Positions 14,721 to 29,000 of a stretch of DNA of 64,000 nucleotides are shown here, in pieces (the stretch's first letter is position 1; each line of letters begins with the position of its first letter). The stretch is from positions 248,001 through 312,000 of the forward strand of contig JAMYHL010000004.1 in assembly GCA_025531455.1 (NCBI GenBank), written 5' to 3'. Both the position numbers and the translations under genes were made by a program. This DNA is from Apiotrichum sp. Y4204. Taxonomy: Eukaryota > Basidiomycota > Tremellomycetes > Trichosporonales > Trichosporonaceae. The notes under the pieces were generated by a model. It was given only the letters and a program-made list of their open reading frames with translations, searched no databases and was not told the DNA's origin.

Positions 14721-16395
14721 GTCGCATCTCGTCGCCTAGTTAGTCTTCAGCTTGCCTGCTCACCCATCGGGGGGTTTCGAGCCCATCTGCTGCGCGTCGT
14801 AGGCTTTCAATTCGTCTGCCGCGCACGCAAATCCGTTTTCCGGTATGCGTTGTTCTCCGAGTTCCGCGAGAAACACTGAACCCACCATCCACTCCAGCAC
14901 TATCCGTCAAACCTTGTTTCTTTCCCGCCAAGAGGCTCTTACCTTGGCACGCATCCCGCCCAGACATTTCCCAAACACGTGCAAACCCACTCACACTATT
15001 TTCCATATCCCCTGGCACAGGGTCCCACTCTATCAGATAACAATAGTTTGAAAGCATCAATCTCCGCGTTTGTAATCTGATTGCATGCCCATACCGCAAT
15101 GGTGCACCGTATTGGCCAGATGTGGATCGTTCGGGCCACTCGGACCCGACACCACTTGGCTCCAACTGTGGAGCGATGGGCAACCGCGGCGCCGCGTCAA
15201 ACAGTGCCTGGATCGCGGCGAATGTGCGGATACAGTAACCGCTTGATACCCATCTGATCGTGAAGACTGTGACCTGTGAGGCTGTGAGATGCAGGAGGTT
15301 TAGTTATCCGTCAATCTCCCATGAACTTGACCATGCGAGTCTTGAAGGGATGTCAAAAGTCTAAGTTCCCACGAACATGCCAAGCCGGTCCAGAAATCCA
15401 GAACTTGCACCAACCACAGACCGCCAAAATGTAAAACCCCCAGGAGCAGTCATGTCGGCCACCTGCAGGCCGAGGTCCGACCACAACCCCAGTTGGGAAG
15501 CAAACCGCAAGGGGGATTGCAGCAAGGAAGAGAATGTTGGTCGTCAAGACGCCGCAGACAGAGTCCGATGCCATGTAGTTCCCCGATAACCCTCCTGTGC
15601 TTACTCTCTGGGACCGATTCGGCGCTTTGTGTGGGGTGCCAAGCCGTGCTAGCTTGAACCTTCCTTCATCCGTCTTGGAAACATGTTCTCGTCGGCCGGG
15701 GGTCTGTTCCAAACGTATGATATGTCGCCGTGTCCGACAAGTTGATGACCGAAGCGCCGAACTCTGCCCGCTGAAGACCAGGGTGGGATAGCGGAATGTG
15801 GGCACGGCGCAACATTAGCTGATGCTCCTGAGAATGGGCGCTAAAGTGACCGGATGGAACACGTGAGGACTGAGAGGTCGGAATACGACCGCCGAGAGGC
15901 CAAGATCATGATGGGCATGTTGCTCTCTGTGGAACATTGAACACACATCGAGACGCGGACATCAAGGTCCATTATTAGATCGACTAGTGGGACAGACATA
16001 CCTCACATTTCTGATTGTTCTCCGTCGACGCCGCCTGAACTACCGCGGATGTTGCACGAGACCAATCGTTGCTGCCCATCTGCGCAGTATATATAAGAGC
16101 AGCGGCCGAAAGATATCGACAGCAGAGACCCGAAAAGTAGAGACTGTCAAGAACATCTTCCGAACAGAAGTGGGTCATAGGACGCATTGGTTGCCGCCGT
16201 GGAGATTGGCTGTGATAGTCATGTACAATGATGACCTATGCTTTCTTAGCTAAGGTCGTGGTGCCGTGAGAGTCCTATCGTTGATCGTTGACCTTGAAGC
16301 CCATGTGCAGGAGTCACTTCAAGTTGGAAACATGGCGAGCCATTCGTGTGATCGTGTGACATCGTGTGGCCTGGCGAGCTGGCGAATTGGCCCAT

Positions 16396-16539
16396 GGTCA
16401 ACTTAGTGCGAGTTGAGCTGCGACCCAGCTGAAATGAGTTAGACATCGACAGAGCAGACCATCCCGTGGTCAACTTAGTGCGAGTTGAGCTGCGACCCAG
16501 CCGAAATGAGTTAGACATCGACAGAGCAGACCATCTCGG
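16396..16539. repeat. 72-bp tandem duplication
   Basis: Two head-to-tail copies begin at 16396 and 16468 with ggtcaacttagtgcgagttg and differ at only about three positions, so the duplication is recent. Each copy carries the palindrome-like gttgagctgcgac segment. Confidence 0.85.
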
Positions 16540-17073
16540 CATTCAATGTCAGTTTCAATATTGACGTCCCGCGGAACAAGACGTGTAGCCAATTTGCGAG
16601 CTTGCGAGATCTGTTCGAATGCTCCGACTCATTAGCAGGTCCGTAGGAGCCCGAGCCATACAGTGTCTACAGGTTTCGGCTTCACAAGGGTGCCCTCGAG
16701 ATCCTCGATACGAGTTGCGAGTTGTGGGCGGTTTTGCGCTGGTCGCAGATTCTATTCGCACATTAACGGAGTGGTTTCTATGCAGTCTGCGTTGCTACGA
16801 TCTGCTCCACTCGAATCCTGTGTGGGTTCTGAAAAAAGTATGCATGTGTCTTGGGGGGTGGCTGCTTTCTGTTGTTTTTGCTTGACGCGTCGTTCAGAAG
16901 ATGCCGCGCCGCCACGCGCCACGCGCGCCGAACCTGAAACGTGACGTTGGCCGGGAGCCATGGCCTGCTGCAACGACGGTGGACCACTTTCGTCGCCATC
17001 ACTCTCCTTCTTCTCACCATCACCCTTCTCCTCCCCTATACCCCACCCCACCGACCACCCTCTCTCACTCACA

Positions 17074-20000
17074 ATGGCCTCTCCCCCGAATGACGAGGGC
17101 GAGGCCTTCGCGGCTGCGTCCTCCACGGGGCTCGGCTTTGACGTCGGCGTGTTCAGGAGCTATCTCATCAGCCTCCTACAGCCTGGTAAGTCTTGGGACG
17201 GATGCGACGTCAGGCAGTGAGAGGAGACGCACTTCCATATGAGCATCTCTGGCGTTGCAATCTGCGTTTAGGTTCAGCGTCCCCCTATGTATCGTTCTCG
17301 TAACTCACACGCGCAGTCATGGCCGCCACCCGCCAGGAGCTCGACCGCGGTCTCTTCGACGACCCGGCATTCGAGGAAAAGTCGCTGCGCTTCGCGACCG
17401 ATGCCGGCTGCCAGGTCGTATACATTACCAAGGAGCGCTACCCAGACGTTGATGAAGACGGTGAGTGCTCTGCAATGCAGGAAGAGGCGCGCTCGCAGGG
17501 AGGTAGTGGACTCTCCTCCGACCTTATTCACTGCAGACGGGCCGCTGGCTCTCGCCACCCATTCCTCGGAATTGGGCTCTCACCTTGCAATGCTCACTTT
17601 AATTGCATGAACTGACATCCAGACCAGCAGGTGATGCGCGTAGGATACCGCCTTCACCTCCCGCCTACTCCGCAACACAATGTGAACACCCTGTCGACGC
17701 TCGCGCTCATCAAGACGACACCGACGCTCGATTCGATGGCACCGATCGGCGCCCAGCTCCACTTTATGCAGCTTTCCTCAGCTGCTCTTCCGCAACTCAT
17801 GGCTGATATCGGCTCCCCGTCCGGACCCGGCACTGTCATCTCCACACCGACAGCCCAGTCGTCGCCATACGACGGAATCCACTCGCTCGTCCACTGGGGT
17901 GTCGCACCGTGGTTCGACTCGTACATTGCCTCCAAGGGTAACCTCCAGGAAGGCCTCCACGGTCCAATTGGGAAGAAGGGCAATGAGGCTCAGATGGGTA
18001 TTCCCGTCACCAAGAAGAAGTTTGCCGAACTCGAACTCTCCCTTCTCCACCTCAAGCAGAATGTCGAGATCCCAGAGGTCCATCTTTCGGTGCACCCCGC
18101 GATTCGCAAGGCTGTCGCTCAGGTGGGTAGACAATCCGCGAGCACAAGCTGATCTCCTTAGGCTAGTGCAAGCGGACATCGTGTGACCGTCGACGACGTC
18201 GAGCCATCAAGCCTACTTTCCGACCACGCTTTCCTCAACAAGCTGCAGGGAGACGTCAACTCGTGGATCAAGGAGATTCAACGTGTCACCAAGCTTTCGC
18301 GCAATGTGTCCTCCGGAACTGCGTCGCAGGAGATCAACTTTTGGCTGAGCATGGAGCATGCGCTCGAGAGCATCGAGAACCAGCTTCGAGGCGAGGAGGT
18401 CACACTCGCCCTTGACGTCCTCAAGCACGCCAAGCGTTTCCACGCCACCGTGTCGTTCATTGCCGACACTGGTATCAAAGAGGCCACGGATTACGGTGAG
18501 CTACAAGATGCCTTGAAAAGCTGATATCAGTGCACAAGTACAATGTCCTCATGAAGGATTTCCCACTCGATGAGCTTCTCTCAGCGACAGACCTGGACAA
18601 GATCCAGGAGGCGATTTACCTCATCTTCGGACACATCAACAAGAAGCTCAAGCTCTCGCCCTATCCTATCCGCAGAACTCTACCCCTCGTCGAGGCCATC
18701 TCGAGAGACTTCAACGACCAGCTCCTCCGTGTTCTTGGCTCGCAGCGCCTCATGTACATGGATTACGGCAAGTTTGAGAACGTCATGCGCATTACCAACG
18801 AGGTCTTTGGCGCCTGGGACGAGAACATGAAGGACTTCACAAACGTCGCTCGTGAAGGTACGTCGGAGGTGATTGCATCAGATTCCTAACCTCTACAGTA
18901 ACCCGAAAGCGGCAAGAAAAGTTCATTTCCATCAAGATCAACCCCGCACACTCCTACCTCGAGGAGCGCATCTCCTACCTTCGCGGATTCCGCCGCTCGC
19001 ATGAGCAGCTGCGCGTCATGACCTCCTCTACCCGCAGCTTCAGCGGTCTCGGCAACGACGTTCCCTTTGAGATTGACATGGAGGAAGAGGTCCGCCTTTC
19101 GTACGAGACGGTCAAGAACGTCGATGTGCTCGATGTTTCTCCCGAGGGCTCTGAGATCTGGTATGCCGCTGAGGTTGCTTACAACGAGCGTGTGGCACGT
19201 ATCGAGAACCAGATCATCTCTCGACTCCGCGACAAGCTCGCCACCACCAAGACCGCACAGGAGATGTTCCGTGTCTTCTCCAAGTTCAACACCTTGTTCG
19301 TGCGCCCCAAGATCCGTGGTGCCATCCAGGAGTACCAGACGCGTTTGATCGAGTCCGTCAAGGACGACATTCGCGAGCTGCGTCAGAAGTTCACTGCCAA
19401 CTACCGTAACTCGCAGGCGTACCATATGTCGCAGCTGCGCGATTTCCCTTCGGTATCCAGTGCCATTCTGTGGGCGCGCCAGATTGAGCGCCAGCTCGTC
19501 ACGTACATGAAACGTGTCGAGGACGTCCTCGGAAAGGGTTGGGAGAGCTACGCTGAAGGCCAGAAACTCCAGGTGGAGAGCACATCGTTCCGCGCCAAGC
19601 TCGACACCAAGCCGCTCTACGAGGCGTGGATCAGCGAAATCACCCGCCGCGGAAACCTCACAGTCACCGGTCGTCTCTTTGACATCATCCGGTCGCGTGC
19701 CACGACCAGCAACACCCAAGGTCAGCTGCAGCTCATGGTGCAGTTTGACCCGCAGGTTGTGGCTCTCTTCAAGGAGGTCCGCGCCCTTATCTGGCTCGGC
19801 TTCCCGGTTCCTCTGACAATCACTCACCGTGCCAAGGACGCGAAACGCGTGTACCCGCATGCTGTGTCACTCATGGAGTCTGTTCGCATCTACACGCAGA
19901 CGCTCGAGGTCATTGAGCAGAATCCCGATATTGCCATCCTGCTTGCCAGCTACCGCAACCACGCGCAGCAGATGATCGGCCGTGGTATCAACATGCAGTG

Positions 20001-23000
20001 GGACCACCTCGTGAACGCTTACGAGAGTCATCGCTTCCTTCCTGGCGCGGACGGCCGCGAGAGCCGCCACTTTGTCTACGTGCGCGAGTTTGCCAGTGTC
20101 GTCTCGCTGCTCCAGGACAAGGCGGCTGCCTTGATTGACATTGGCAAGGAGATATCTCACATTGTCGACGAACTCAGCACCTGCGACTACAAGGCGGAGA
20201 CATTCTCCAACCTGCTCGGCCAGGTGCAGAAGACGATCGACCACCTTAATCTCGAGGGCTACTCGAACCTCGAGGCCTGGGTCGCCAAGCTCAATGAGCG
20301 CATTGATGTTGTTCTGGCTCGCCGTCTTGAGCAAGCCATCTCGGCGTGGTGCGAGCAGTTCAGCAAGGCGGACGACAACGCCGATGGTGACAACGAGACT
20401 CTCACGCCTGAGGAGGCCGCTCGCCTGTCAGAGCTCACGATCAAGCCCCTCATCCACGAAGTTCGCATCCGTAACCAGGTCATCTACCTCGACCCTCCCA
20501 TTGAGCTCGCCCGTCAGGAGTGGCTCTTCCAGTTCCAGGGCGCTCTTGGTGTTGTCTGCAACCTCAACCGCATCCGTGCGTCGCGGTACGAGATCAGTCT
20601 TCAGGTGGACGAGGCCTCCGCAGAGGAGACGACGTACATCAGCCTTCTCACCTCATCTACCACACTACCTCTGGACCGGCCCCTCGCTCTCATTGAGCGC
20701 AAGGTGCAGACCGTTAGTGCTTATGTGGACAAGTGGCTCCAGTTCCAGTCGCTGTGGGATCTCGAGGCCGACTTTGTCTACAACCGCCTCGGCGACTCGC
20801 TTAGCAACTGGGACCAGCTTCTGCTGGACATCCGCCAGGCGCGCCAGACGTTCGACACTACCGACACGCGCAAGGACTTTGGTGTCTGCATCATCGACTA
20901 TGCGAACGCGCAGAGCAAGGTGAATGCCAAGTACGACTCGTGGCAGCGCGATCTGCTCGCCAAGTATGGTTCCAAGCTCGGTGTCTCAATGAAGGAGGTG
21001 TACGCTACCATCCTTAAGGCGCGCACCGACCTCGAGACGCACTCCATAGAGGGTAGCTCAACAGCCCAGGTCGTCTCGTTCATCACTCTTGTGCAGGACC
21101 TCAAGCGCAAGGTTGAGACCTGGGGACCTGAAATTGAGCAGTTCTCCGCCGGCCAGAAGACGCTCGAGCGGCAGCGCTACACGTTCCCCTCTGACTGGCT
21201 CTATGTCGATCAGATCCAGGGCGAGTGGAGTGCGTTCTCTGAGATCCTCAAGCGCAAGGACGACTCGATCAAGGAGCAGATTGCTGGTCTGCAGCTCAAG
21301 ATCGTCGCAGAGGACAAGGTGGTGGACGGCCGTATCCGCGACTTTATCTCAGATTGGGAGACCAACAAGCCTCTCCAAGGCCAGATCAAGGCCGACGTTG
21401 CGCTGAACACGCTTACCAGCTTTGAGACGCGCCTCATCCAGCTGCACGACGACTACAGCCTCATCTGCCGTGCCAAGGAGGCCCTCGACCTCGAGCAGGC
21501 CAAGGACGAGCGTCTGCAGCCCGTCACCGAGGAGCTTCGCGACCTCAAGGCAGTGTGGACCGCCCTCACTGGCATCTGGGGCCGTCTCAACCAGCTCCGT
21601 GAAATGCTGTGGACTGCTGTCCAGCCTCGCAAGCTCCGTTCCGACCTCGACGGCATTCTTACATCGACTCGCGATATGCCTAGCCGCATGCGCCAGTATG
21701 CTGCCTTTGAGTTCGTGCAGGAGACTGTTCGTGGTCTTCTCCGCTCGAACCCTCTGGTCTCCGAGCTCAAGTCTGAGGCTCTACGCGAGCGTCACTGGTC
21801 CAAGCTCTACAAGACGCTCCGTTTACCCTCTGGATACAACGCCCAGTCTATGACTCTTGGCCAGGTGTACGACCTCGACCTTGCCAAGAACCAAGTGGCT
21901 ATCAAGGACATTGTCATGCAGGCCCAGGGTGAAATGGCCCTCGAGGAATTCCTCAAGCAGGTCCGCGAGACATGGACTTCGTACGCTCTCGAGCTTGTCA
22001 ACTACCAGAACAAGTGTCGACTCATCAAGGGCTGGGACGACCTTTTCTCCAAGTGCTCTGAGCACCTCAACTCGCTCCAGGCGATGAAGCTCTCTCCCTA
22101 CTACCGTGTCTTTGAGGAGGAGGCGGCCTCGTGGGAGGAGAAGCTCAACCGCGTGCATGTGCTCTTCGACGTCTGGATCGACGTTCAGCGCCAATGGGTG
22201 TATCTCGAGGGCATCTTCTCTGGCTCTGCCGACATCAAGCACCTCCTTCCAGTTGAGAGCTCGCGCTTCCAGAACATCAACGCTGAGTTCCTCTCGGTCA
22301 TGAAGAAGGTCTACAAGTCGCCGTTTGTGCTCGACGTCCTCAACATACCCGGGATCCAGAAGAACTTGGAGCGTCTCGCCGACTTACTCACCAAGATCCA
22401 GAAGGCGCTGGGTGAATACCTCGAGAAGGAGCGTTCGTCATTCCCGCGTTTCTACTTTGTTGGTGACGAGGACCTGCTGGAGATTATCGGCAACTCGAAG
22501 GATATCCATCGCGTCATGAAACACCTCAAGAAGATGTTTGCGGGTATTTCCGTGCTTCAACTGGACGAGGAAGCCACCACTCTTCTTGCGTTTGCTTCCC
22601 GTGAAGGCGAGGAGGTCGCGTTCCGTCAGCCAATTGTCCTCGCCGACTACCCCAAAATCAACGACTGGCTCTCCAAGATCGAGTCTGAGATGCGCCTGTC
22701 GCTCGCCGCTCTGCTTTCCCAGGCGACCAAGGACCTCCGCCAAATCTTCAGTGTGGATAGCAACCTCCAGCCCGAGGACCTCCTCAAGTGGATCGGCGAA
22801 TACCCCGCCCAGCTCGTCGTTCTTGCCGTTCAAATCTGCTGGACCGAGCTCGTAGAGTCGACGATGCTCAATCGCAACCTCAAGGCCGCCCTCGATCTTG
22901 TGTCTCGCATGCTCGACCTTCTCGCAGACACCGTGCTCCAGGACATTCCTGTCCTTCAGCGCCGCAAATGCGAGCACCTGATCACTGAGCTCGTCCACCA

Positions 23001-26000
23001 GCGTGACTCTATCCGCTCGCTCATCTCGGCAGGCGTCACGTCCACTGACAACTTCGATTGGCTTTACCACATGCGCTTCTACCTTGACGAGAACATCGAG
23101 GACCCGCTTTTCCGACTCGAGGTCCGCATGGCTGATGCCGTGTTCCCGTACGGCTACGAGTACTTAGGCATTCCGGACCGCCTTGTCCAGACGCCTCTCA
23201 CTGACCGCTGCTACCTCACCCTCACCCAGGCTCTCAACAGCCAGCTTGGTGGCTCGCCTTTCGGACCCGCAGGTACCGGAAAGACGGAGTCAGTCAAGTC
23301 ACTTGGTGTCCAGCTCGGTCGCTTCGTCCTTGTATTCTGTTGTGACGAGACTTTCGACTTCCAGGCCATGGGCCGTATCTTTATCGGTCTCTGCCAGGTC
23401 GGCGCCTGGGGCTGCTTCGACGAGTTTAACCGTCTCGAGGAGCGCATTCTCTCGGCCGTGTCTCAGCAGGTTCAGAGCATCCAGCAGGGTCTTGCCGCCG
23501 CGGTCTCTAGCCCCGACGCCGAGGTCGAGCTGGTCGGCAAGAAGCTCAAGATCAACCCCCGTACCGGCATCTTTATCACCATGAACCCTGGCTACGCCGG
23601 CCGTTCAAACCTTCCGGACAACCTCAAGAAGCTGTTCCGCAGCATGGCTATGACGCGCCCCGACCAGGAGCTCATTGCACAGGTTCTGCTCTTTTCCAAG
23701 GGCTTCCGCACTGCAGAGATCCTCGCGTCCAAGATCGTGCCTTTCTTCAACTTATGCTCCGAGCAGTTGTCCGCCCAGCCGCACTACGACTTTGGTCTTC
23801 GTGCGCTCAAGTCTGTGCTGGCGTCGGCTGGTATTCTCAAGCGCGACCGCCATCTTAGCGCTGTAGACGACGATGGCGACCAGAAGATTGTCGAGCAGCA
23901 GATCATGATTCAGAGTGTCATGGAGACCATCGTCCCCAAGCTCGTGGCCGACGACGTGCCCCTGCTGCGCGCACTCGTCGAGGATGTCTTCCCCGGCGTC
24001 GCGTATGTTCCGGTTGACATGGCCGAGCTCAAGGCCAAGATTGCTGAGGTGTGCGCGGAGCGCCGCCTGGTCGTTGGTGACGCCTGGCTCGACAAGGTGA
24101 TTCAGCTATACCAGATCCAGAACATTTCGCACGGTCTCATGATGGTCGGTCCCTCTGGTTCAGGCAAGTCCGAGGCGTGGCAGGTGCTCCTTGCTGCTCT
24201 TGAGCGTGTCGATGGCGTCGAGGGCACGTCGTACGTCATTGATCCCAAGGCTATCGACAAGGAGGCCTTGTACGGTACGCTGGACCCGACAACGCGCGAG
24301 TGGAACGACGGTCTTTTTACGCATATTCTCCGCAAGATTGTCGACAACATTCGGGGCGAGACGGCCAAGCGCCACTGGATCATCTTTGACGGCGATGTCG
24401 ACCCGGAGTGGGTCGAGAACCTCAACTCGGTGCTTGACGACAACAAGCTCCTCACCCTCCCGAACGGTGAGCGTCTCAACCTGCCGCCAAACGTGCGTGT
24501 CATGTTTGAGGTCGAGCACCTCCGCTACGCTACGCTCGCCACCGTCTCCCGTTGTGGCATGATTTGGTTCAGCGAGGAGGTCATCGATGTCGACATGCTG
24601 TGCAAGCACCACCTCAATCTGCTTGCCAACCAGCCGCTCGGTGCGACGGACGACGATGCCCTGGAGTACGGCGCCGATGCGACTGCTCAACAGCTCGAAA
24701 CTCAGCGCATGGCAGTATCCATCCTCGAGCCATACTTTGCCCCTGACGGTCTTGTCCGCACTGCGCTTGACCTTGCCGCTCAATCGGAGCACATCATGGA
24801 CTTTACGGTTGTGCGCGCAATCAGCACCTTGTTCTCGCTCATCAAGGCTACCGTGCGCCACATAATTGACTACAATGTCCGCCACATAGACTTCCCGCTT
24901 TCGCCAGACAAGGTCGACACGTACGTCAAGCGCCGCCTTCTGCTGAACATTATATGGTCATTCGTCGGTGACAGTCGCTTGGAGCTCCGCACCGAGCTGG
25001 GCGAGAAGCTTCGTCTCATTTCGGGTATTGAAACCCCGACCATGCAGCCCGGCTCATCACTCATTGACTGGGATGTCAACGTCGCTAATGCCGAATGGGT
25101 CTCGTGGCAGTCGCGGGTTCCTACCGTCGAGGTCGAGACGCACGCGATCACGTCGGCCGATGTTGTTATTCCGACTGTTGACACAGTCCGTCACGAGGAG
25201 GTGCTCTACAGCTGGCTGGCCGAGCACAAGCCTCTCATTCTCTGTGGTCCTCCTGGTTCCGGTAAGACCATGACGCTATTCAGCGCCCTTCGCAAGCTCT
25301 CCAACCTCGAGGTCGTTGGTCTCAACTTCTCGAGTGCCACTACCCCGGAGCTCATTCTCAAGACGTTTGAGCAGTACTGTGAATACCGCAAGACCCCGAA
25401 CGGTGTCGTGCTCGCTCCTACGCAGATTGGCCGCTGGCTCGTCGTTTTCTGCGACGAAATCAACCTGCCGGCTACCGACAGGTACGGCACGCAGCGTGTC
25501 ATCTCATTCATCCGCCAGCTCATGGAGCGCAACGGCTTCTGGCGTACCAGCGACCTCTCTTGGGTTACCCTCGAGCGCATCCAGTTTGTCGGCGCGTGTA
25601 ACCCTCCCACGGACCCTGGCCGTGTGCCCCTCAACCATCGTTTCATGCGCCACGCACCTGTGGTTATGGTCGACTACCCCGGAGAGATCTCGCTCAAGCA
25701 AATCTATGGCACCTTCAACCGTGCTCTGCTCAAGGTCGTGCCCAATCTCCGCGGCCATTCAGACGCCCTTACCGACGCGATGGTCTCCTTCTACCTCGCA
25801 TCACAGAAGCGTTTCACTGCCGACGTGCAGGCGCACTACATCTACTCACCGCGTGAACTTACCCGCTGGGCCCGCGGTATCTATGAGGCGATCAAGCCGC
25901 TTGAGACGCTCTCTCTCGAAGGCCTTGTCCGCGTTTGGGGTCACGAAGGTCTTCGCCTCTTCCAGGACCGTCTTGTCGCTGAGGCTGAGAAGAAGTGGAC

Positions 26001-29000
26001 TGACGATGTCCTCGACCAGACTGCCGCGCGCCACTTCCCTTCCGCCGACATTGGCGAGGCGCTCGCGCGACCCATCCTCTTCTCCAACTGGACATCCAAG
26101 CACTACATCCCCGTGGACCGCGAGCAGCTTCGCGAGTACACCAAGGCGCGTCTCAAGGTGTTCCACGAGGAGGAGCTCGATGTACCTCTGGTGCTGTTCA
26201 ACGACGTGCTCGACCACGTCCTGCGTATCGACCGTGTCTTCCGCCAGATCCAGGGCCACTTGCTCCTCATTGGTGTCTCTGGTGGTGGTAAGACCACTCT
26301 CTCGCGCTTTGTTGCCTGGATGAACGGCCTCAGCATCTTCCAGATCAAGGTCTCGAACAAGTACACTGGCGCTGACTTTGACGACGACCTGCGCACCGTG
26401 CTCCGCCGTGCGGGTTGCAAGGGTGAAAAGATCTGTTTCATCATGGACGAGTCGAACGTGCTCGACGCCGGTTTCCTCGAGCGCATGAACACACTCCTCG
26501 CAAACGCCGAAGTTCCTGGGCTGTTCGAGGGCGATGAGCACGCCGCACTCATGACCGCCTGTAAGGAGGGCTCGCAGCGCGATGGTCTCATGCTCGACTC
26601 GCACGAGGAGCTGTACAGGTGGTTCACGCAGCAGGTTGCTCGCAACCTTCACGTCGTGTTCACCATGAACCCGCCAGCCAACGGCCTCGCTTCTCGTGCA
26701 GCCACTTCGCCTGCGCTGTTCAACCGTTGTGTGCTCGACTGGTTTGGTGACTGGTCTGACCAGGCGCTGTACCAGGTCGGTCTCGAGTTCACCCAGACGC
26801 TCGACCTCGACTCGTCAGTCTACAACGCACCCTCACCGTTCCCCATCGCGTTCCGCGACTTGGCTATCCCGCCGAGCCACCGCCAGGCGGTTATCAACGC
26901 CATGGTCAGCGTTCACCAGTCCATGCAGACAATTACCGCCAAGCTGGCCAAGCGTCAGGGCAAGTACAACCACGTTACGCCGCGCCACTTCCTCGACTTT
27001 ATCAACCATTACGTGCGCCTCTTTGCGGAGAAGAAGGAGGACCTTGAGGAGCAGCAGCGCCACCTCAACGTCGGTCTGGACAAACTCCGTGCGACTGTTA
27101 CCCAGGTCGAGGACCTGCGCCAGAGCCTTGCCGCTAAGCGCTCTCAGCTCGAGGCGAAGAACAAGGAGGCGAATCTCAAGCTCCGCCAAATGGTCGCCGA
27201 CCAGCAGACTGCGGAAGCCAAGAAGTCCGCCTCCGTCGAGATCCGTGCTGCACTCGAACAGCAGGACGCGTACATCCAGCAGCGCTCGGAGATTGTCAAG
27301 GAGGACCTCGCCCAGGCTGAGCCTGCCGTTCTTGAAGCACTTGCTGCTGTTGGCAACATCAAGAAGCAGCACCTGTCCGAAGTCCGTTCTATGGCCAACC
27401 CTCCTGAGGCGGTCAAACTTGCCATGGAGTCGGCATGCTCAGTGCTCGGCCACCAGGTCGACAACTGGAAGTCGGTGCAGAGCATTATTCGTCGCGATGA
27501 CTTTATCTCGTCCATCCAGAACTTTGACACCCAGAAGATGACCAAGCGCCTTCGCGACACGATGATGCGCGACTACATCTCCAAGCCTGCTTTCAACTTC
27601 GAGACCGTCAACCGTGCCTCGCGTGCTTGTGGTCCGCTCGTGAAATGGGTCATTGCGCAGGTGCGCTTCTCGGAGATTCTCGACAAGGTGGCGCCCCTTC
27701 GCCAGGAGGTCGCGTCGCTCGAGGAGCAGGCCGAGACGACAAAGCAGCAGGCCGCGATTGTCGAGCAGACTGTGACGGAGCTCGAGAACTCGATTGCCCT
27801 CTACAAGGAGGAGTACGCGTTGCTCATCTCTGAGACGCAGTCGATCAAGAGCGAGATGGACCGCGTACAGAGCAAGGTCGATCGCTCAATGACCCTTCTT
27901 CAGAGCCTGTCGTCCGAGCAGGAGCGCTGGGACACCGGAAGCAAGACCTTTGAGACGGAGATGGGCACCATCGTCGGCGATGTCCTCATCTCCGCTGCGT
28001 TCCTCGCCTACTCGGGCTTCTTCGACCAGCACTACCGTGACACAATGCGCCGTACGTGGATGGAGCATCTTACCGAGGCCGGTGTCCGCTTCAAGACCGA
28101 CATTGCTCTTGCAGAGTTCCTGTCCACCGCGGACGAGCGCCTCGCATGGCAGTCCAACTCTCTTCCCGCCGACAGCCTCTGCGTGGAGAACGCGGTCATG
28201 CTCAAGCGCTACAACCGCTACCCTCTTATCATCGACCCTACCGGTCAGGCGACCGCGTTCCTGCAGAAGGAGTACCAGGGTCGCAAGATTACAGTCACGT
28301 CGTTCCTCGACGAGGCCTTCCTCAAGAACCTCGAGAGTGCTTTACGTTTCGGCAACCCGCTGCTTATTCAGGATGTCGAGAACCTCGACCCCATTCTCAA
28401 CTCCGTTCTCAACCGCGAGCTCCGCCGTACTGGCGGTCGTGTTCTTATCCGTATCGGCAACCAGGACATCGACTTCTCCCCATCGTTCACGATGTTCCTT
28501 TCGACACGCGACCCGTCTGTTGAGTTCTCACCGGACATCTGCAGCCGTGTCACGTTTGTCAACTTTACAATGACGCGTGGTTCGCTTCAGACCCAGGCGC
28601 TCGACAAGGTCCTCAAGGTTGAACGACCCGAGATTGATCAGAAGCGCACCGACCTCATGAAGCTCCAGGGCGAGTTCCGCCTGCGTCTCCGCCATCTCGA
28701 GCGCGCCCTGCTTCAGGCGTTGAATGAGAGCACGGGCAGCATTCTCGACGACGACAAGGTTATTGAAACTCTCGAGGTGCTGAAGAAGGAAGCTGCTGAG
28801 GTCACGCGCAAGGTCGAGGACACCGATGTTGTCATGAAGGAGGTCGAGATGGTCACATCCGAATACATGCCACTCGCCTCAGCGTGCAGCAGCATCTACT
28901 TTACGCTCGAGCAGCTGGCTACTATCAACCACTTTTACCAGTTCTCACTCGACTACTTCCTCGACATCTTTGACTATGTGCTTCTGCACAACCCGAACCT

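Larger units (their letters stand above)
14657..17073. other. Large intergenic region before the dynein gene
   Basis: About 2.4 kb without a recognisable gene. It contains the transporter promoter, a 72-bp tandem duplication (16396-16539) and a C/T-rich leader directly ahead of the dynein start (16980-17073). The longest open frame is a 150-codon minus-strand frame at 15353-15805, with no family similarity. It is better regarded as chance in GC-rich DNA. Confidence 0.5.

Noticed and set aside
14765..14780. tRNA-like B box on the minus strand (ggctcgaaacc)
   Set aside because: No A box, acceptor stem or anticodon arm at the right distance.
15353..15805. Minus-strand 150-codon frame with a hydrophobic stretch
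   Set aside because: No introns, promoter or similarity; one hydrophobic segment is not enough.
17461..17622. Possible extra dynein exon between exons 2 and 3
   Set aside because: Direct joining of exons 2 and 3 gives PDVDEDDQQVMRVGYR in frame with good splice signals, so no extra exon is needed.
18886..19860. Minus-strand 324-codon frame opposite dynein
   Set aside because: Mirror of dynein codon usage, overlaps a certain exon, no family similarity.
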